Source: Monosporascus cannonballus
Taxonomy: Eukaryota; Ascomycota; Sordariomycetes; Xylariales
NCBI GenBank assembly: GCA_004154925.1
Contig: QJNS01000705.1
Coordinates: forward strand, 62,001 to 126,000
Length of the DNA stretch: 64,000 nt
Reading direction: 5' to 3'
The stretch's first letter is position 1, and each line of letters begins with the position of its first letter. The translations under genes and the position numbers were made by a program. The notes beneath the pieces were generated by a model that worked only from the letters and a program-made list of their open reading frames with translations, did no database searches and was not told the DNA's origin. Shown piece after piece: positions 33,282 through 47,939 of the stretch.

Positions 33282-36200
33282 TACCAGATCCCTACTTTAC
33301 CACCGTGGAAGGATGGTAATTGGCTGACAAGTCTAGCTCGTCATTCATGCCGGTATTATCTGTGCCAGTCTCGGGGCTGAATGGAGTCCGGGGGCGCGCC
33401 TCTTCAGCTTCATCAGCGGCAACAATGTAACTAGCCCAAGATGGTGCAGAAGATAGAGACATTCCCTTGTCTAGGTTCTGTGGACGGTCTGGTCTACGCG
33501 TCCGTTCGCTCCGATGCATACCACGTCAAAGCTAGAGTGTTGTTTCCATTATCTTCAGCGCTCCCCCATTCTACCTCCGAATAAACTCTAGCACGAGGAA
33601 ATTCCAGCGAAATCCCATGCCAATTGTCTATGATCCTTTCCAAGACTTGCGCTTTGCAAGGTTCCGGTTTTCTACTAGACCAGGCCCATGTTTCTCAGCT
33701 TCAACCACCGCTGCGTCCAGTCAACCCTACTACACCTATGTCTATGTATCGTCGTCTCCATCTGGTAGTGGTTCGCACCGAGCGCCACAAAATCTCAGGA
33801 GGTGTCGCGGCCCCTTCTGAAGTGGAAGGCCCGTTGGCACGTGCGACCCTCGTGGCCGGCTTTTTTTTTTGTTCAGCCTGCTGGCGGTGGGCTTTAGCGA
33901 TAGAGTTCTCACATAACTTACCACATGGGGTGTCCCTGGGCTGGCGGCAGTCGACCGATTAGGAACCGCGACGGCGGTAACTGAACGGCAGGCCCCCTGC
34001 CACCCCCGCGGGGGGGCGGCCGCCTCCGCCGCCGCCGAATGGGCGCATGGAGAACCCAAAAATTGCCTTGTATGCATGTATGTATGCACGCATACACATC
34101 GCTATTCCCTACGACCGACCCCGTTTTCCATCTTGTCCAGTCTCATCTTGCATCGCACCACACCGCACCATATATTTGGGGAATGTGTAAGATGGGTGGG
34201 CAGGGGGATAAGTCGCTGGTAAGTCCGTTTGAGGTATCTGCAACATGCGTCCGCATGAGCCTCGGTCCTCGAGAATGTTCCCCTACGGAGGGCGTCATTG
34301 TTTCCGACGCCTCGTGCGTGTGTTCTTACGCAACGGTGAGCGAAGGAAAGGCTAGTTCCGGAGTGTGGTCGCACAATCACGCGTGGCACGTACATGCATA
34401 AGTGCATATAATATATCCATCCACACACCGCGCGGGCGGACATATATGGTTACCTAAGTGTGTAGTAAAGGCGGTTCCAAAATAACCTGGCCCATTCATT
34501 CGCTCGATGCGGCGAGCGACCCTTTTCCTTTCAGTCATGCGCTTGCTGATCCCGGGCTTGCCTCAATCGCCAGCCCAGCTTCAGCTGGAGTGAATATGCC
34601 TTGATAGTTACACGTCATTTCACGGGGGCTAAGTCTTGTCCGTCTCGTCTAACTAGCCCCTGGGGGGGAGGGGGAGTTGCGCTATCAACATCAACTTCAA
34701 GCAACGCCGTTCGCAATAATGTATAATGCCAACTGCTAGCAGGCGACGCCCGGCCTAATGACCCCATTTGGTAGCCGTATAATCCATCGCCCCGCCCCCT
34801 CGCTTGTCCATACTCCGTGAACCCGAGCTCACACATATATGGTAAGTATGTTAGCAGGCGTAGTTCTCGCCATGGGAAGGGACGATTCGGATTGCTCGGC
34901 TCAACGTGAGTTTCGTGGAGTCTAGGCAGGAACAGAGAGGAGGGGGTGTGGGAAGATGAGCGCATCGCGAGGCACGTGGGCACCTCCTCGGGTTCCTCAG
35001 GCTCCTTGGTCGCGAGGTTCTTTGGATGATTGGATTGGCAGGTTGACCGTGGATAATAGAGGGGTCCGGGGAAGAAAAACGCCCACCCTTTTTCCGCCAA
35101 CAGCGGGCATGGGCACCGCCGCCGTATCGATCGTATTTTGTAGATAAAGAACGACGCGCATATCCATAAGCATACCGTATCTATGCACGAAGGTAAAAAG
35201 GAGTATCAACCCTATCAATGCCAGCCCTACCCTCCTCCACTTTGGGGATTCCCAGAATAGACAAGATCATCTCTTTCTTGGCGACTTCCCGTTTTAGATC
35301 ATCCGTCCTGTAAGTTATTGCAGCGCCAGGATCGAGAGCCCTTCCAACTCGGACATAGCGGCCGCACATGAAACCACTGCGGTGGGCTCCTCAGATGCAT
35401 GGAACATTCTGATCGAGGCCGGCTACTGGTCGGTACTGAGCAGAGTTACATTGGCAGGAGCGCAGCGCATAGGGTGTGCATATCTGTGTATGTGTGTGGC
35501 TCTTAAGGTAGTAGGGACAGACAGGGTTTCATACGCACGAGACTTTCGAGCTGTGCCGCATTGGTGCGCCGCTCGGTACCTATATTGAAGGCTATTTTCC
35601 TATATACAAAGGAGGTATTTGTACGTAGGTACGTATATACGTGTGGCAGAATCAAGCAGGTATATGCGTCTGCAGGTTCCCCCCACTTTTATCACCTCTA
35701 TACGCGGTTCGCAACGGCCAGATATAGTTCGCGGGTGGGCAAGCTGAGAAAATGACTCAATTAGCCTCGGACTCGCAGTTATTAGTAAAAGCTATTGCCG
35801 GCTAATCAGAAAAGGACATGGAGGTAAGTCGTTTCATTCAGCTGCGACACAGGGGTTTACGTATGTGATCAATGACCCCACAGGAGCGGCTGAGCATGAA
35901 GGAAGGGAGGCGCGCCGCGATAGCACCGAAAGGAGTATGGCAGACGCGGGGCGATGGCGGCAACTAGATAACATTGGCTCCAACGGCTACGGGTCATTCG
36001 CGGGGGACTAGGGTGTTGCCATCTCGGCCGACGGCGCCGCATGTTGAGAGTCCTCGGCGAGAGGAAGAAATTGTTTGGATGTTGCACTTCCACAGAGCAG
36101 ATGAATGGGGCAATAAGGGCTAGTCCGCAGCTTGGAAATAAGGCCGTAGAAGTAGCGGGCGGAGGAAGAACTGTACCACACTGTGCTGTGATGTTAGGTA

Positions 36201-38159
36201 TGTCTTGTTGTGCGCGGCGCGGCAGGATTTGGAAGACGGTAGAACAGTAAGTCACTTGCCACTTGTGCATGCGTATCCGTTATGTGGGCAGTTGGCGATG
36301 GTTTCCGTCCGCATCCTGCACACCTGCCTACCTACCATCGGTAACCTATGTAGAAGATGGCCACATGACTTGGGCGGATACCTGACCATGAAGGCGCAAT
36401 CAGGGGGGAACAAGATCATTGGAACGGACTCCTCGGTCTAGACTGGTATGCAATTATGTGCTCTCGGTAATGGGTTCCCCCCTCTGCGTGTTGTTCTCCT
36501 CGCTTGAATGCGCGCATTGTCGTGTTGGTAGCTGGTCCTACCGCTGCCTTCGCCTATCGGATATCCAGCGACCCCACGGACGGCTGTGGCGAGCGATCCT
36601 CGCGAATCGCGCTGGGATACCGGCAGTTCGTTAGGCGGTGATAAGGCTGACCTGTCAGAGGGACTATTCCACCCGTGGCATACCCTTGTCTGTGTACTCG
36701 GTTCTATCTTACATCGCATTAACCTAGCAGAAGTGATCCTTATTACGATAGGAAAAATGCCGGAGGCGAGGTTAATCGAGGTCATCAGGTGATCCTGTGA
36801 TTTGGGATCCGAGACTATGGGAGACTCCTGCTGTTCAAATCACGAAGTTACAGGCTGGTTGATGGATATCTTCCCTCGACAGTACGATGAGGGAAGACGG
36901 ACTGCTATTGGTAACTTTTCTGCGATGTCCAGTGACTTGGGGATATCTGGCATATCACTCCCAGCATTTCATTACCTGCGGACTCTCGGATGCCCGAACA
37001 TTCAAGCAAGCTTCTGACGTAATAACTTGAAAGTGGTTCGTAGGGTCTCTGCCCGTGGTCATGCGTCCTCGACATGTCGTGAACGGGTAGCAGTGCAGAT
37101 GGTACGTGATTAGGTCCATCACGTGGAAAGCCACAGTTCATGCGGATGAATTAGATAGCAAGCCTTCATTGGATCCCAATACGAGATCGACGCGATAACG
37201 CAAGGCTAACATGCTCTATCTTTTCAAGTATAAACGCTGCCTTCTACAGATAGTGCATCGGATATATTTTGGAAAATAGACTCGCTCGCATACAATCAAT
37301 TTGCATTTATAACGAGCTTCGCCGCGAGCAAGTGCTCTCTCGTCTCGGATCGCGACCCCATGGGACACTACGTCAGGAGCTCGCGCCGTAACCCGTACCA
37401 GATTCGGTGGGTGTTAGGGACCAGCTCCCAGCCGAGTTTCACCGGAATATGAGACCGGTCTGGAATGGTCTTGGGTGAGTGGGGGGCCACACCCCGGCTA
37501 CATGCGATTCCCAACAGTGCTGAGGAGTCTCCTCGATGTCCTTCGGCTGTTGTGTTATAAGTGATCGTTATCTTTAAGAAGTGCCAGGCTTCAACGCCCC
37601 TGTAAGACCTGTTTGAAGGGGTATATGCTCCACTGGAACAACGAAATAGGAGGAGATATACGTGGTGGGTAGACTCTCATTCACCACCCGGAACACACCG
37701 AGATATGCCACTTGAATCTCTCGACCATCATGCTGGCTCCGGCGACCGAGCTTCTAATAATGCCAAATCTTCGGGTGTCAAGAGCTAAACGAGGCGTGCC
37801 CCATGGTACCAAGAACAAACCTAGGCTTCGCCCTCGAAGGGTACACACCTAAGCCTGAAAGAGCTGGAGTCTATGACGGGCTCGTAGCTGGTGATTCTGG
37901 ACCCTATGAGAAACATACTTAGATATGACTCCAAAACAAGTTGTTGGAGACAATGTAATATCTGGTCAGTATTGCAGCAGTCCATGCTTCTATCTCATAC
38001 TTGATTTGGATGCTCCGCTTCCTCGTCTTTGAGGGGTCGGTGCTTTGGGAATTCAAACCCTCTACGGCCCCTATCGTGAAGATGGTATACTTGCGTAATG
38101 TACGTTTGCACCGGAACTAGTGCTGTTTGACCTTGTTGCACAGTAGTACACCCTCTGAG

Positions 38160-38181
38160 CCGCAATAATGCATTATTGCGG
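38160..38181. repeat. 22-bp perfect palindrome
   Basis: The arm CCGCAATAATG (38160-38170) is followed with no spacer by its exact reverse complement CATTATTGCGG (38171-38181). It could be a dimeric protein binding site or a cruciform-prone sequence. No gene is recognised within several kilobases. Confidence 0.85.
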
Positions 38182-41100
38182 AACAGAGTGTAGTGACGGA
38201 GCCATTGCAAAAGACCAGCCATATACGTCACCACCATAGCTGTTCCATAATATATCGAATCAGAAGATATATCGCTAGGCTCCTTTGATACAGCACTCAC
38301 ATCATGCCCTTCAGGGGGGCGTATCGTAGCCAGGCGCCATATTATCGCGGCCGAGAAGGAGTGCTGTACGATAAGAAATCTGCTCGGCTGAACGTTAGTT
38401 TTGATGGCAATTATACAAGAGGCTAGTGAGGTCCATTCGACGTGGTCATGCAGGCATGACGTTTTGCCGCTGAATAGCGACTTTCTTAACCTGTTAGCGT
38501 CGGACGAAAAGTAGCGGCGAACGGAGTGCAGGATTGAGATTTTCGTCTGTGGCAGGAATACAGTATGGGCCTAAGGATGCCTTGCCATGGCCATAGAAAC
38601 GGGGAAGGAGGGGCTAGGACGAGGTTGTAGAGCGTGCCAAGGGAACGGTATATCCAAATGCGTCTTGCCGCTGAGACTTTTCCGTGTCTTGGTTCGTCGG
38701 GCTGCAGAGCTGAGGACCGCATAGCAAAAGGCCTTGTGGCTGAGTGAGGCACCACGAAGTCTAGCTACCGGGTGAATGGCTGCCATCAATGAAGCAATGC
38801 AAAAGCGGGAGGAAGATCGCATGAAAGGCAAAATGCCGTACCGACGAAGGTGTTGTATGAACCAACGAATGAACGAATGAATAGACCCATAGCTCTGCCT
38901 AAAGCCATGGATGGGTCAATTAATTGACTTAGATCTGTGTGTTGCGTTGTATTGCAGATATACCGCCCGCAGTGCCGACCGCCAGTCCCCCATAGAAGAG
39001 GTTGCATACAGACTGAAAGACCCCTGCAAAGAGCGGTGGACGTTGTGCGATGGTCGCGCCTGCAGTGCTTCGCCTCAAGAACCCCCTCCACTGGCCCCCA
39101 CAGATTTTTGAAGTACTGCCGCTAGAGAGTGAAGTTCGTACCTGTGTATGTTTACGCTGAATGTGCACGCCGCATGCGTGTGCATACAGTCTGCATCGAT
39201 ATTGCGTTCCAGATGGGTTCATGACACGAAGAGATGAGAAACACAATTGACAGCGAAACATCAACATGGTTACCTGATCCGGTTTCTTTCATACAAACCA
39301 ATACCTACATACTAGGTACATGCAGAGGAGTGTAATACCTTAAAATTCTTTCGAGATCGTGTAACCTTATGTAGGAATTACCAACATATTTGAAAGAGCT
39401 TCTGGCAGCAGGAACGAAATCCAACTCCTAGGTACGTAACGGCCCCTAGGTACTACCCATAAGTAGGTAGGCAAAGCAGGCGTATCTATTTTGAAGAGCC
39501 TCTATGGTCGATCTGCAATGGCTCTTACGTCGCCGATGAGACAGATAGCTATCTTAAACTTGCTTCAGATCGTTCAGCCTGCGAAACCATATCTGCTTCG
39601 CCCCCGGGCGCTACTATCAATGAGGAAGCTGCGAAATCCTTCCGCCGCAGACCAGGAGGAAGAGGTAGTAATTCAGATGCGCAACATTTCTAGCATCGAA
39701 AGGTACTGAGGCGATATTCAGAAGTCCGTCGCCATAAACACAATAGAGATGCGTTACGTGACAGTTTCATTGGGAGATTTGTTCGTTGTATTCTGTGGAC
39801 CGACACGTGCAGCGGTTAAAAGTACCTAGGTAGCCAGACTGTCAGTCGGCGTGCACTCTCCGTCACAGGGTTGCAATCAAAGGTAACAGATGGAGATCCA
39901 CTATCATGCACAGGCATCTGGCGGCTCTGGCAGGAGTTCGCGAAGACGTCACGTGAATCCCGGTTCGTCGAGCACCCAGGGTTTCTATGATGAATAATCC
40001 AGATCTAACCTATGCGCAAGGGTATGAGTGACATGGAGCTTGGCAATGGTCGCGCCTGTACGGAGTAGATGCGACGGTTTGATAGCGGGTAGTCCCACGT
40101 TGGACGTTTCGCAGTCATCCTCAGCGTTTACATAATGCTCTGGTCGTCGAAAAGGAGACATGTCGTTTGAGCACGTATTCGGCGACCTTACATAACTGGC
40201 ATGGCAACGGCGTGTGAACGAGGAGAGGTTCTGGGAGATGAGGTTCGTTTCGGGCGCTCGACATGAAGTCCAGATACGCAAATGTACCTTCACTATCCAG
40301 ACATGTACCTGTTTATTCTGTAGTATCGATCCTTAGTGATATGCCGCCGCCGACCACATGACCAAGCGAGCCAGATTCCAGAAACACACAGCAGGCAAAA
40401 TGTGCCTACGTGTATCCATTCCAGGACGTCCAAATGTAGCAAGATGACCAATATGCGCAACCAACACCTTTTCCAGATGTCTGCCGATCGCGATTAGCAG
40501 AAGGCAGAATCACGATCTTTAGCGTCTCGTCAACGATGCATTTTGGGCCTCTCGATTCAGCCTTTCCCTTGCTTGGTTTCATTTCGGTCACCTCGGGTAC
40601 CCTACCCTTGGAAGTTACGTGTGGGCCACCCGCTTCTCCGAGGCAGTCTCTACGGTGCTGCTCTTGTATGCACTGTACATAGAGTGATCCGGCAGTTCAG
40701 CCCTATGGAACGCCACATCATGTACACTCGCGGCGGCGACACCGAAGGGAGTGCTCTCAGCCAACGAGACAATGCATGTTCTGCATCATGGTTCTGTAAC
40801 CACGGCTAAATAGAAAAGACGTAATGCATCGCCGCGAGCTAGACCGCCAGATCCAAGCCAATGCAGAAAACGTGCAAGGACGAAGAATAGGCAGGTAGGT
40901 CGAGGCCTAGAGATTTACATCCCTTCTTAGCGGCCCATGGCGGCGTAGGTAAGGCAATTGATTGCGATCCTAGGACAAGGTAGGCAGCTCTAGGGGGCCC
41001 CTGAGCCCTGAACCTGGACCCAAGCCGTGAATCTATGCGTTAGTTCGTTCGGCACTGGTTCCCAAAGCGCAGGCTACATCCGAAGAGGATGCACATCCAC

Positions 41101-44100
41101 TTCTGTGATAAGGGGTTAACGTGGGGGTGCACAGAAACATACATACACATTACTTCGTACCTAACCCATGTGTGCCTACCTAGCGACCTCAAGCTGCCAA
41201 GAACAGCTGAGAATATTCATACAGTGAACCTGTGTCAATATCGGTCGAGGAAAATAGATCGAAGGTCGTGTTTTAGAGAACTTAGGCTTGGGGCAATATA
41301 CCGATAAATCCCAGGGAGACAGCAAGAATGGATGCGTAAAAAAGGAATATACTTCACATTTTCCGTAGTGGCATGATGACTCTCCCAATCACTCATCTTC
41401 AGCCCTATGGCAAGTACCCACGGCGTCGTGTAAATGGTTGAAGATAATAAGTGTGCGTACGTAAGGACCTTATTCGGTACCTAGCGGCGGTTTAAGGACA
41501 GGTAGCCGGCTTGGCATTCCCAACCGACAGGTAAAGCATGTTTCTGCCCTGGGAGATGACATGGAAGCTTTCGCGGTCGGTGCAACTACATCATCTGGGC
41601 ATGTCATCGACAACTCCCAATGGCGCGCAGGGGCGCCGCGTATACTGTGCAAATGTTAAAGGGGGCTTGTCTACATCGTGGTTACCAACGACGCATTCAT
41701 TGTCAATATTGCGGTCGGGTGACTCATTCAAGACAAGCTGTTGGTCAAGCTCTATCCCACAACGCTTTTCCTATGTAACTAATGTAGCCACGGACAGATT
41801 GCACAGATGGGGTCACGGCCACCATTCGTAGTGAAGAGACTTACGTGAGGAACAACACCTCCTGCGGGTTACTTTAGTAGCGAACATGTAACGGAGAACC
41901 TATAAACTCCATAAAAGTCACGAGCACGAGGTAAGGCGAGCATGTATGTTTCTTGAAGAGACCCCGTACTTACTTCGAACTTGAGCACGTTCCGATATCA
42001 CTGGGTTACTGATCTGAACTACGGTTTCATTACCTAGCTTGGCCGATATTGCTACGGAAATTGATTGCCGCGATAAGGTATCCTGTTTTTCTTGGGTATG
42101 TAATATGAGGTAGTTCCCTACTATGACGGGGTACAGATTCTCCATGCAATTAAATCATCCGATATTAAACACGCAAACTGCTCTTTAATAGTAATATCGC
42201 AAACGACTAGAGGCTATATATGCCTTGGTGCTCTAGTAAAGCGGTCCCGACCCCGAGTGTATCTACATAATTAAGTTCTTATTAAAAGACTTTAGCCGCG
42301 CTGAACTATTGTCCCACTCATGATAAAGAATCATCTATCCACTGTACCTGGCTCCAAACCTCCTAGCGTCGTTGGTCCGGACGGTAGTAAGCGACATAAC
42401 CAGCATGGATGATAGCAGGTCAGGTAAATAAATGAGCAAACCGATAACCGATAGATAATCTTTCGACACGATATTTCGCCAACTGCGACGCAGTGGCTTC
42501 AGGGTTGTCCACGAGGTACCCAATATATCCTCCTTAGCCGATAAGGCGTCCCTAAGAACGGAATTACAGGCGGTAGGCATTTAATTCCGAGTGTGCCAAT
42601 CCGAAATCCGCCTGCTGATTTGTCGACCAAGAGGAATCAACTCCCACGATTGGTCCGTTGCTCTCTTGTTCTAATGCCAACACCGTATACAGAGAAATAT
42701 AAAATTATTAAATTGGGTTTCCCCAAAAGTAACTTCTTACGTAGTTGTTGCAAAAGCCTCAGCAGGCTTCGATGTCAAGGTCCTAGCTCTTTCTGTGTAC
42801 TGTATATCCGAAGGCATGGTTTAAATCCCTGCTGTTGGGATTCGAAAACGAATCCGAGGTAACTTGACCTCCCTCCGAAACCCCTCTTCAGCAAGGCCTC
42901 GCTCTCGTTTCAATCCCACGTGGATAATTGGGGAGGTGGGTAAAACTGCGGGGGTGGGAGCTTACTCCGTTCATACGCCTACGGTTTCAATCTCGAAATA
43001 CCACAGTCGCTAAGTGGTGTAGATCATTACCCCGTACCTAATCGGGCTATATCATATCAGCTGCGCTTCACGACAAGGAGGAATGGCAGACCGAGCGCGC
43101 TCATATCCGAACTGCCCTCTGCGGGCCTAGCCATACGCTGTAGGAAAGGCAAAAAGAATGTCGTTCTCACATCTGGTAGGCCTAGACGTAGTAATGATCT
43201 GTCCGACGTTTACAAGAGATATCGATAGTCGCCCAACCTCGATTCCGGTGGGCTGGTACCTCAGGGATTAAAAGAAAGATGGCCGAGCATGTTATTGTAT
43301 CCCCAGGTGGCTATGGTCTCGTTGTCGGTTCCATACTGGCTGAAGCTCTTATCGAGTCTATTTTTATTCGAGAATCCGAACTCTTTGCTGCTCGTTGCTG
43401 AGTAACCGGACAGAGACGCATCACCATACACGGAGACAACTACTGTAGGTCACTCAGAGAGTCATAATGAGTCCTTCCTTCAAACGGGGAGTCTGCAGCA
43501 CTTCGCGACCGGAACAGCTCTCCTGCCTGCGATTCCGCTCTTCCGTCAGTTTGAAGCTCCCGGAGGAGTGTTTTGGTATCATGATGTGTAGACTCTTAGG
43601 CAGTTGTATGCTTTATGGGCGGGAAAGGAGGGGAGTCTTTCTACTCTGGGATCGCATGGTAGTCCCAGTCCCGAGAATTCATGGATTACAGGGGTGGTAA
43701 TCAATAATCTTGCCCGAGGGGAGAACGCCACGCAGCTACTTCCTATTAAGCAGGCGGAGAGAACGGTCCTCTATATCGTGCGACGGGATGCGACGTGAGA
43801 ACTTTAAATATGAGAGTTGGCGGCACGCCCTGTACCGTTCGCGAGTTCCTACCCGCACGGAGGTGTGGTGCCCGCTAGGTGTCGTTGTAGGTCCCAAGCT
43901 TCTCGCGTCAGCACCCAGCGGGCGGGTAAAAACGACTCGGCCCAGGCTGGCGGAACATAACAATAGCCACGCGGGCCAGTCCCATCTTGTATCGCTCTGG
44001 GTATGTACTTACTGGGAGAGGCGCACACTAGGCACCAAGATATTCGCTTCGCATCAAATAGGAGCTCGAGTTCGTCGAGGCTGAGAACCGCCCTAGAGAC

Positions 44101-47100
44101 TGGCGGAGCATGGTCCCGCACAACCGCGCCTCGCCAGCTTGTCGACGTGGCGAGATAACTCTTGGCACTCCTTGACTGCTGAGTCTAGAATATGCGCCAG
44201 AGACGGGACTGATTGTTTGGAGGGCTATCTCTATACAGTCTCAGAATCCAGAGAACGGCGTTGTTCGAGATAGATTCTAAAGACATTTGCAGAGAAAGAG
44301 ATTCCTAACTCGCTATCAAGAGCGATAATTACCAGCCAAGGTGGGCTGGCGTCAATCTCCGTTTCTGTTCTTGAGTTGCTAGATCTTGTCCATGTATCCA
44401 CTATCCTATTGAGACCTCCACTCTCTAATATAGCCTCTTCTTTTAGCTCTTGAATACTGGCATAGTCGACATTAACGCAGATAAAGCAGGATGCAACGTG
44501 ATACGGCCGCTAGTTGCGAGAGGGAACCACCGCTATATACATAGCCACACATCCATGGCTTGGCTCTGGAGAGGACGGTTATCACAATTAGGTTGCTTCA
44601 ATGCATATCAGAGGGCGGACTGCGATGAGGAGCTGCTGTCGAGACCACCAAAGACTCCCTAAGGAACGCAGTAGCTTCCAAAATTCCATCCACACTATAG
44701 GTTGCTCCAATATTACTGGTCCGGACCGGCCCAACGTCGGCATGTTTACATACCTAATGTGAAATAGGGCTGAAAATGGCATAGCAGGCCTATGTTTGGT
44801 AATGCGCCTAATTGGACCCTATAATTGGAGGGGGACCAGAAATTGATGCAAGTGCAGCTGCTGAATGCGACGGGGTAGGACATACACAGATAGATACTGG
44901 TGCATTGTGATTGGGCTTGGCATTAGACCGTTGACTATGAATACTGTGGGATTAAGAAACTAAAATGCATTCCACGACGTATCCTACAGTAGATTGTTCA
45001 TGATACTAAAGGGACTTGCGGAGAAACGGCTGGGGATCTACCACTCCACATCTCCGCCGGTTGCTCCACCGAATCCGGAGTTCCTAAACTCCTTCCTTAG
45101 TACAAATAGCACAAGCAGTAATTGTTGTATATCGATTTGCCTGAAACCCCTTGCAAAGCGTACCTCGTTGGGGAGCGAACTGAAACATGCTAACCTGGGA
45201 AGGAGCTGACAGACACGCGTAAAAGGACCCCAAAGGTTCAGGAACAATTCTATAGTGTTGCCAAGGGGTCCCGAAAACACGTTCCTCACCCCCAGGTACC
45301 ACGCTGCCTCGTTGCGCATAGAGTTCTGAGGATGGGACAACCAAACGGTGTAAGCATGGAAGGAAGGAGAATAGAGAGCACCAACCGGCGACTAACACCC
45401 CTCAGTCTCACCGCATTGATTGGTCAGCCCTATTATCCGCCCACCAAGGGCATGCGGGAGGGTCGCTTGGTAATAGCCCGCCCAAAAATAGACGGGATTA
45501 GTAAAAGCACGTGCGGGAGTACTGGCTACATTGTGCCCGCGAGTGGACGACAGCCAGCACTGAGCTTCTCCAGGGGCGTGGCAGCCCAGCAAGAGGTCTC
45601 CAGGTACTTGATCGGCAAAGTTGGGGCCTGGATAGGAAGGATTCTTCTTCGCGTCCATTATATCAACCCACAGTTCTTGGCTAGCTAGATAGACTATATC
45701 TTATCGTTCTATAATCTCTGATTATTTTTGGACTGTGGACGCACCACAAGGGAGATCAATCATCTATCAGATGAAAAAAGACGCTCCCCAATTCCCGTGT
45801 TGGTTTCTCAAAGCCCCACTCCGCCATCTCCTCCTTAGCTTGTGATCCGTGGGAGTACCTCGTCATGCCCGTTGAAGACCGTTACGAAAAAGAAGCAGAA
45901 AATGCGCACCAATCGACTTACTCTGTCGCTTGTGGAGGTTGAAGCGCGCCCGATGAGCACATATTCTTTTGGCTGCCATTCTTGGCTCTTGGCTCTGGAC
46001 TGCGTACCCGAACTCTCCGCCAATCAGAGCGCTCCAGCGGGTAGGTAGTCGTCGCAGGATATGGTAGCATCCAAATCCCACCTGACCCAGAACCGCGCAC
46101 GCAGAATAGGGCATGTTTTTTTCTCTGCGGTGAGTAGAAGCCGATGAATCAGCGATATGCATACAGTGAAGCCGCATTTTAATATTACTAACATGAAGCG
46201 CGCGACTCGATAGGTTCGTCAGCTGTGACAGATCGCCATTGCATAACTTTAAAGCCTCGACAATTCGATGTTATTAACGGCTTCGGTTCTGATTGTGCGA
46301 AGCGGGGAGTAGAGGACCCAGGCAGGGCACGAATGCCGATTCTTCTGTAGTGGATGTCTGTCGTTCGCCCGTTGCTGTATTCCCGGCCGGGCTAGATAGA
46401 AATGCGCAGGTGCTCATCTCCTGCTTGCTCAGGTACCATCACAATATGTCTCGCAATATGATCCCAGAAGTAGGTGTTGAAACGTTTCCCAGATTGGGAA
46501 ATCGCAAGTCGCTGCTATTCATGTGACCAGGGCAAGGGTACCCATCGCAGCAATTTTAGGCTTATGAGCTGAGACTCATTCCACAGGTAAGGCGAAGCCA
46601 TCCTTCCCGGTGCTAAATCATTAGTGCAAGCACGGCACTGGCCAGATTACGCTGCGGCCGTTGCAGAACTTCTGCTACCCCCGCCTCTCTTATTTGTGTC
46701 TGAAACAAAACGTCGATATCTCGTCAAACGGTCAACAGTACCTACATAAGATCAAGACGGCGTCTACGTAGCAATTGTTCGCCCCGTTGGCTGCGTAATG
46801 ATGCGTGCCGTACAACGGCATCCTCCAGATTAGATTCAGCTCGAACTATGGTCAGTTATAGGCTGTGAAGTCGATCAAAGTATGTAGCATTCCTCTTGAA
46901 GTTAGCTGGTGTCCCCAAATAGCCTACCCAGCCCTATTCAAGTGGAAGCGCCGTCGCTCTGATCGCGTAGGGCAATAGGCTGCCATCTAAAAGTACAAGT
47001 ACATACGTACGCTAGATGGCGTTAGAACAGGGTACCTTATGTAGTGGAGTGAAGTGGGCAGAAACCCGTCCCACAAGGCCCGGCCGGGCGTGGAGTTAAA

Positions 47101-47939
47101 AGTTAGCGAAGCAGCAGCGGATGTGACTGGGACAGCGGACGCGCCCCTCGCACCCCCTCACTTGACGTCTGAAGACTTAGTGAAGAGGTACGAGGAATGA
47201 ATGTGCGACCAGCACTACCTGCAGCACCAGAACCAGGACCAGGACAACGGGACGTGATGTATTACGAGTTGTCTCGTACATGTCATTGTAGCTGCTGTAG
47301 TGTTACTTCCGCAGAAAGCCCCGCTAGTCGAGGGTCAACCCAGGGGGAGGGGGGCCCGCAGGGGTGCATCGGGTGCGATCGCCCGCCGCAACTTGCTGGA
47401 CTGAGGTGCTGTCTTCGCCCTTGGGTACTAGGTACTATTCACACTGGGCTCCTAGAAGCTACTTAGGACATGTACAGGGCAGGGTAACGCACCCATTCCC
47501 CAAAAGGCGGCCATGGATGCCATGCGGAAGTCCGCCATCCGACCCTGCCTCGCACTGAGATGCCTTCCCATGCACCATGTCCCCATGCGAGCGGTGTATC
47601 CCTGCATGCAGGTGCATGTGGTACGTACTTCCTTCAGGTAATACCCATGTACCAAAAGCTATGGTGGGATAAGGGGGGCCCTTCTCGATGCACGACGTAC
47701 AATGTACACTCGGATCGTCAACGCCTCCCTCGTATATTGGGGGGTCCCGATGGCTTGGAGCTCTGTTGTTGTATATATTATCTTCTCTCCCCCGCCTCAT
47801 GAGTCGTAATTTGTCCGCTCGGTTCGTCACCAGACAGACTAAGCATTTAACTTGTCGTCTCTACTAAGAACTATAACCCATATATATAAAGCTGCTCAGT
47901 CGCATCTTGATCTGGTCATCGCATCCGTGGGCCGAGTGG

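Larger units (their letters stand above)
30543..47939. other. 17 kb stretch without a recognisable gene
   Basis: Base composition is close to that of the genes and unlike the RIP block, yet every open frame is short (at most about 160 codons), frames overlap on both strands, and none shows a domain, family motif or convincing splice series. The most coding-like piece is 32838-33281. Other contents: a GC-rich patch at about 33995-34040, a 22-bp palindrome at 38160-38181, and TACCTA/TAGGTA clusters near 31385-31440 and 39290-39475. Part of it may be the long promoter and leader of the bZIP gene at its right end. Heavily spliced or fast-evolving genes could be missed by eye. Confidence 0.4.

Noticed and set aside
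34615..35100. 161-codon minus-strand frame in the gene-poor stretch
   Set aside because: Longest frame there, but no domain or splice context, and a plus-strand frame overlaps it.
42820..42860. GGATTCG-AAAA-CGAATCC hairpin resembling a tRNA T-arm
   Set aside because: No A-box, D-arm or acceptor stem fits around it, so no tRNA can be built.
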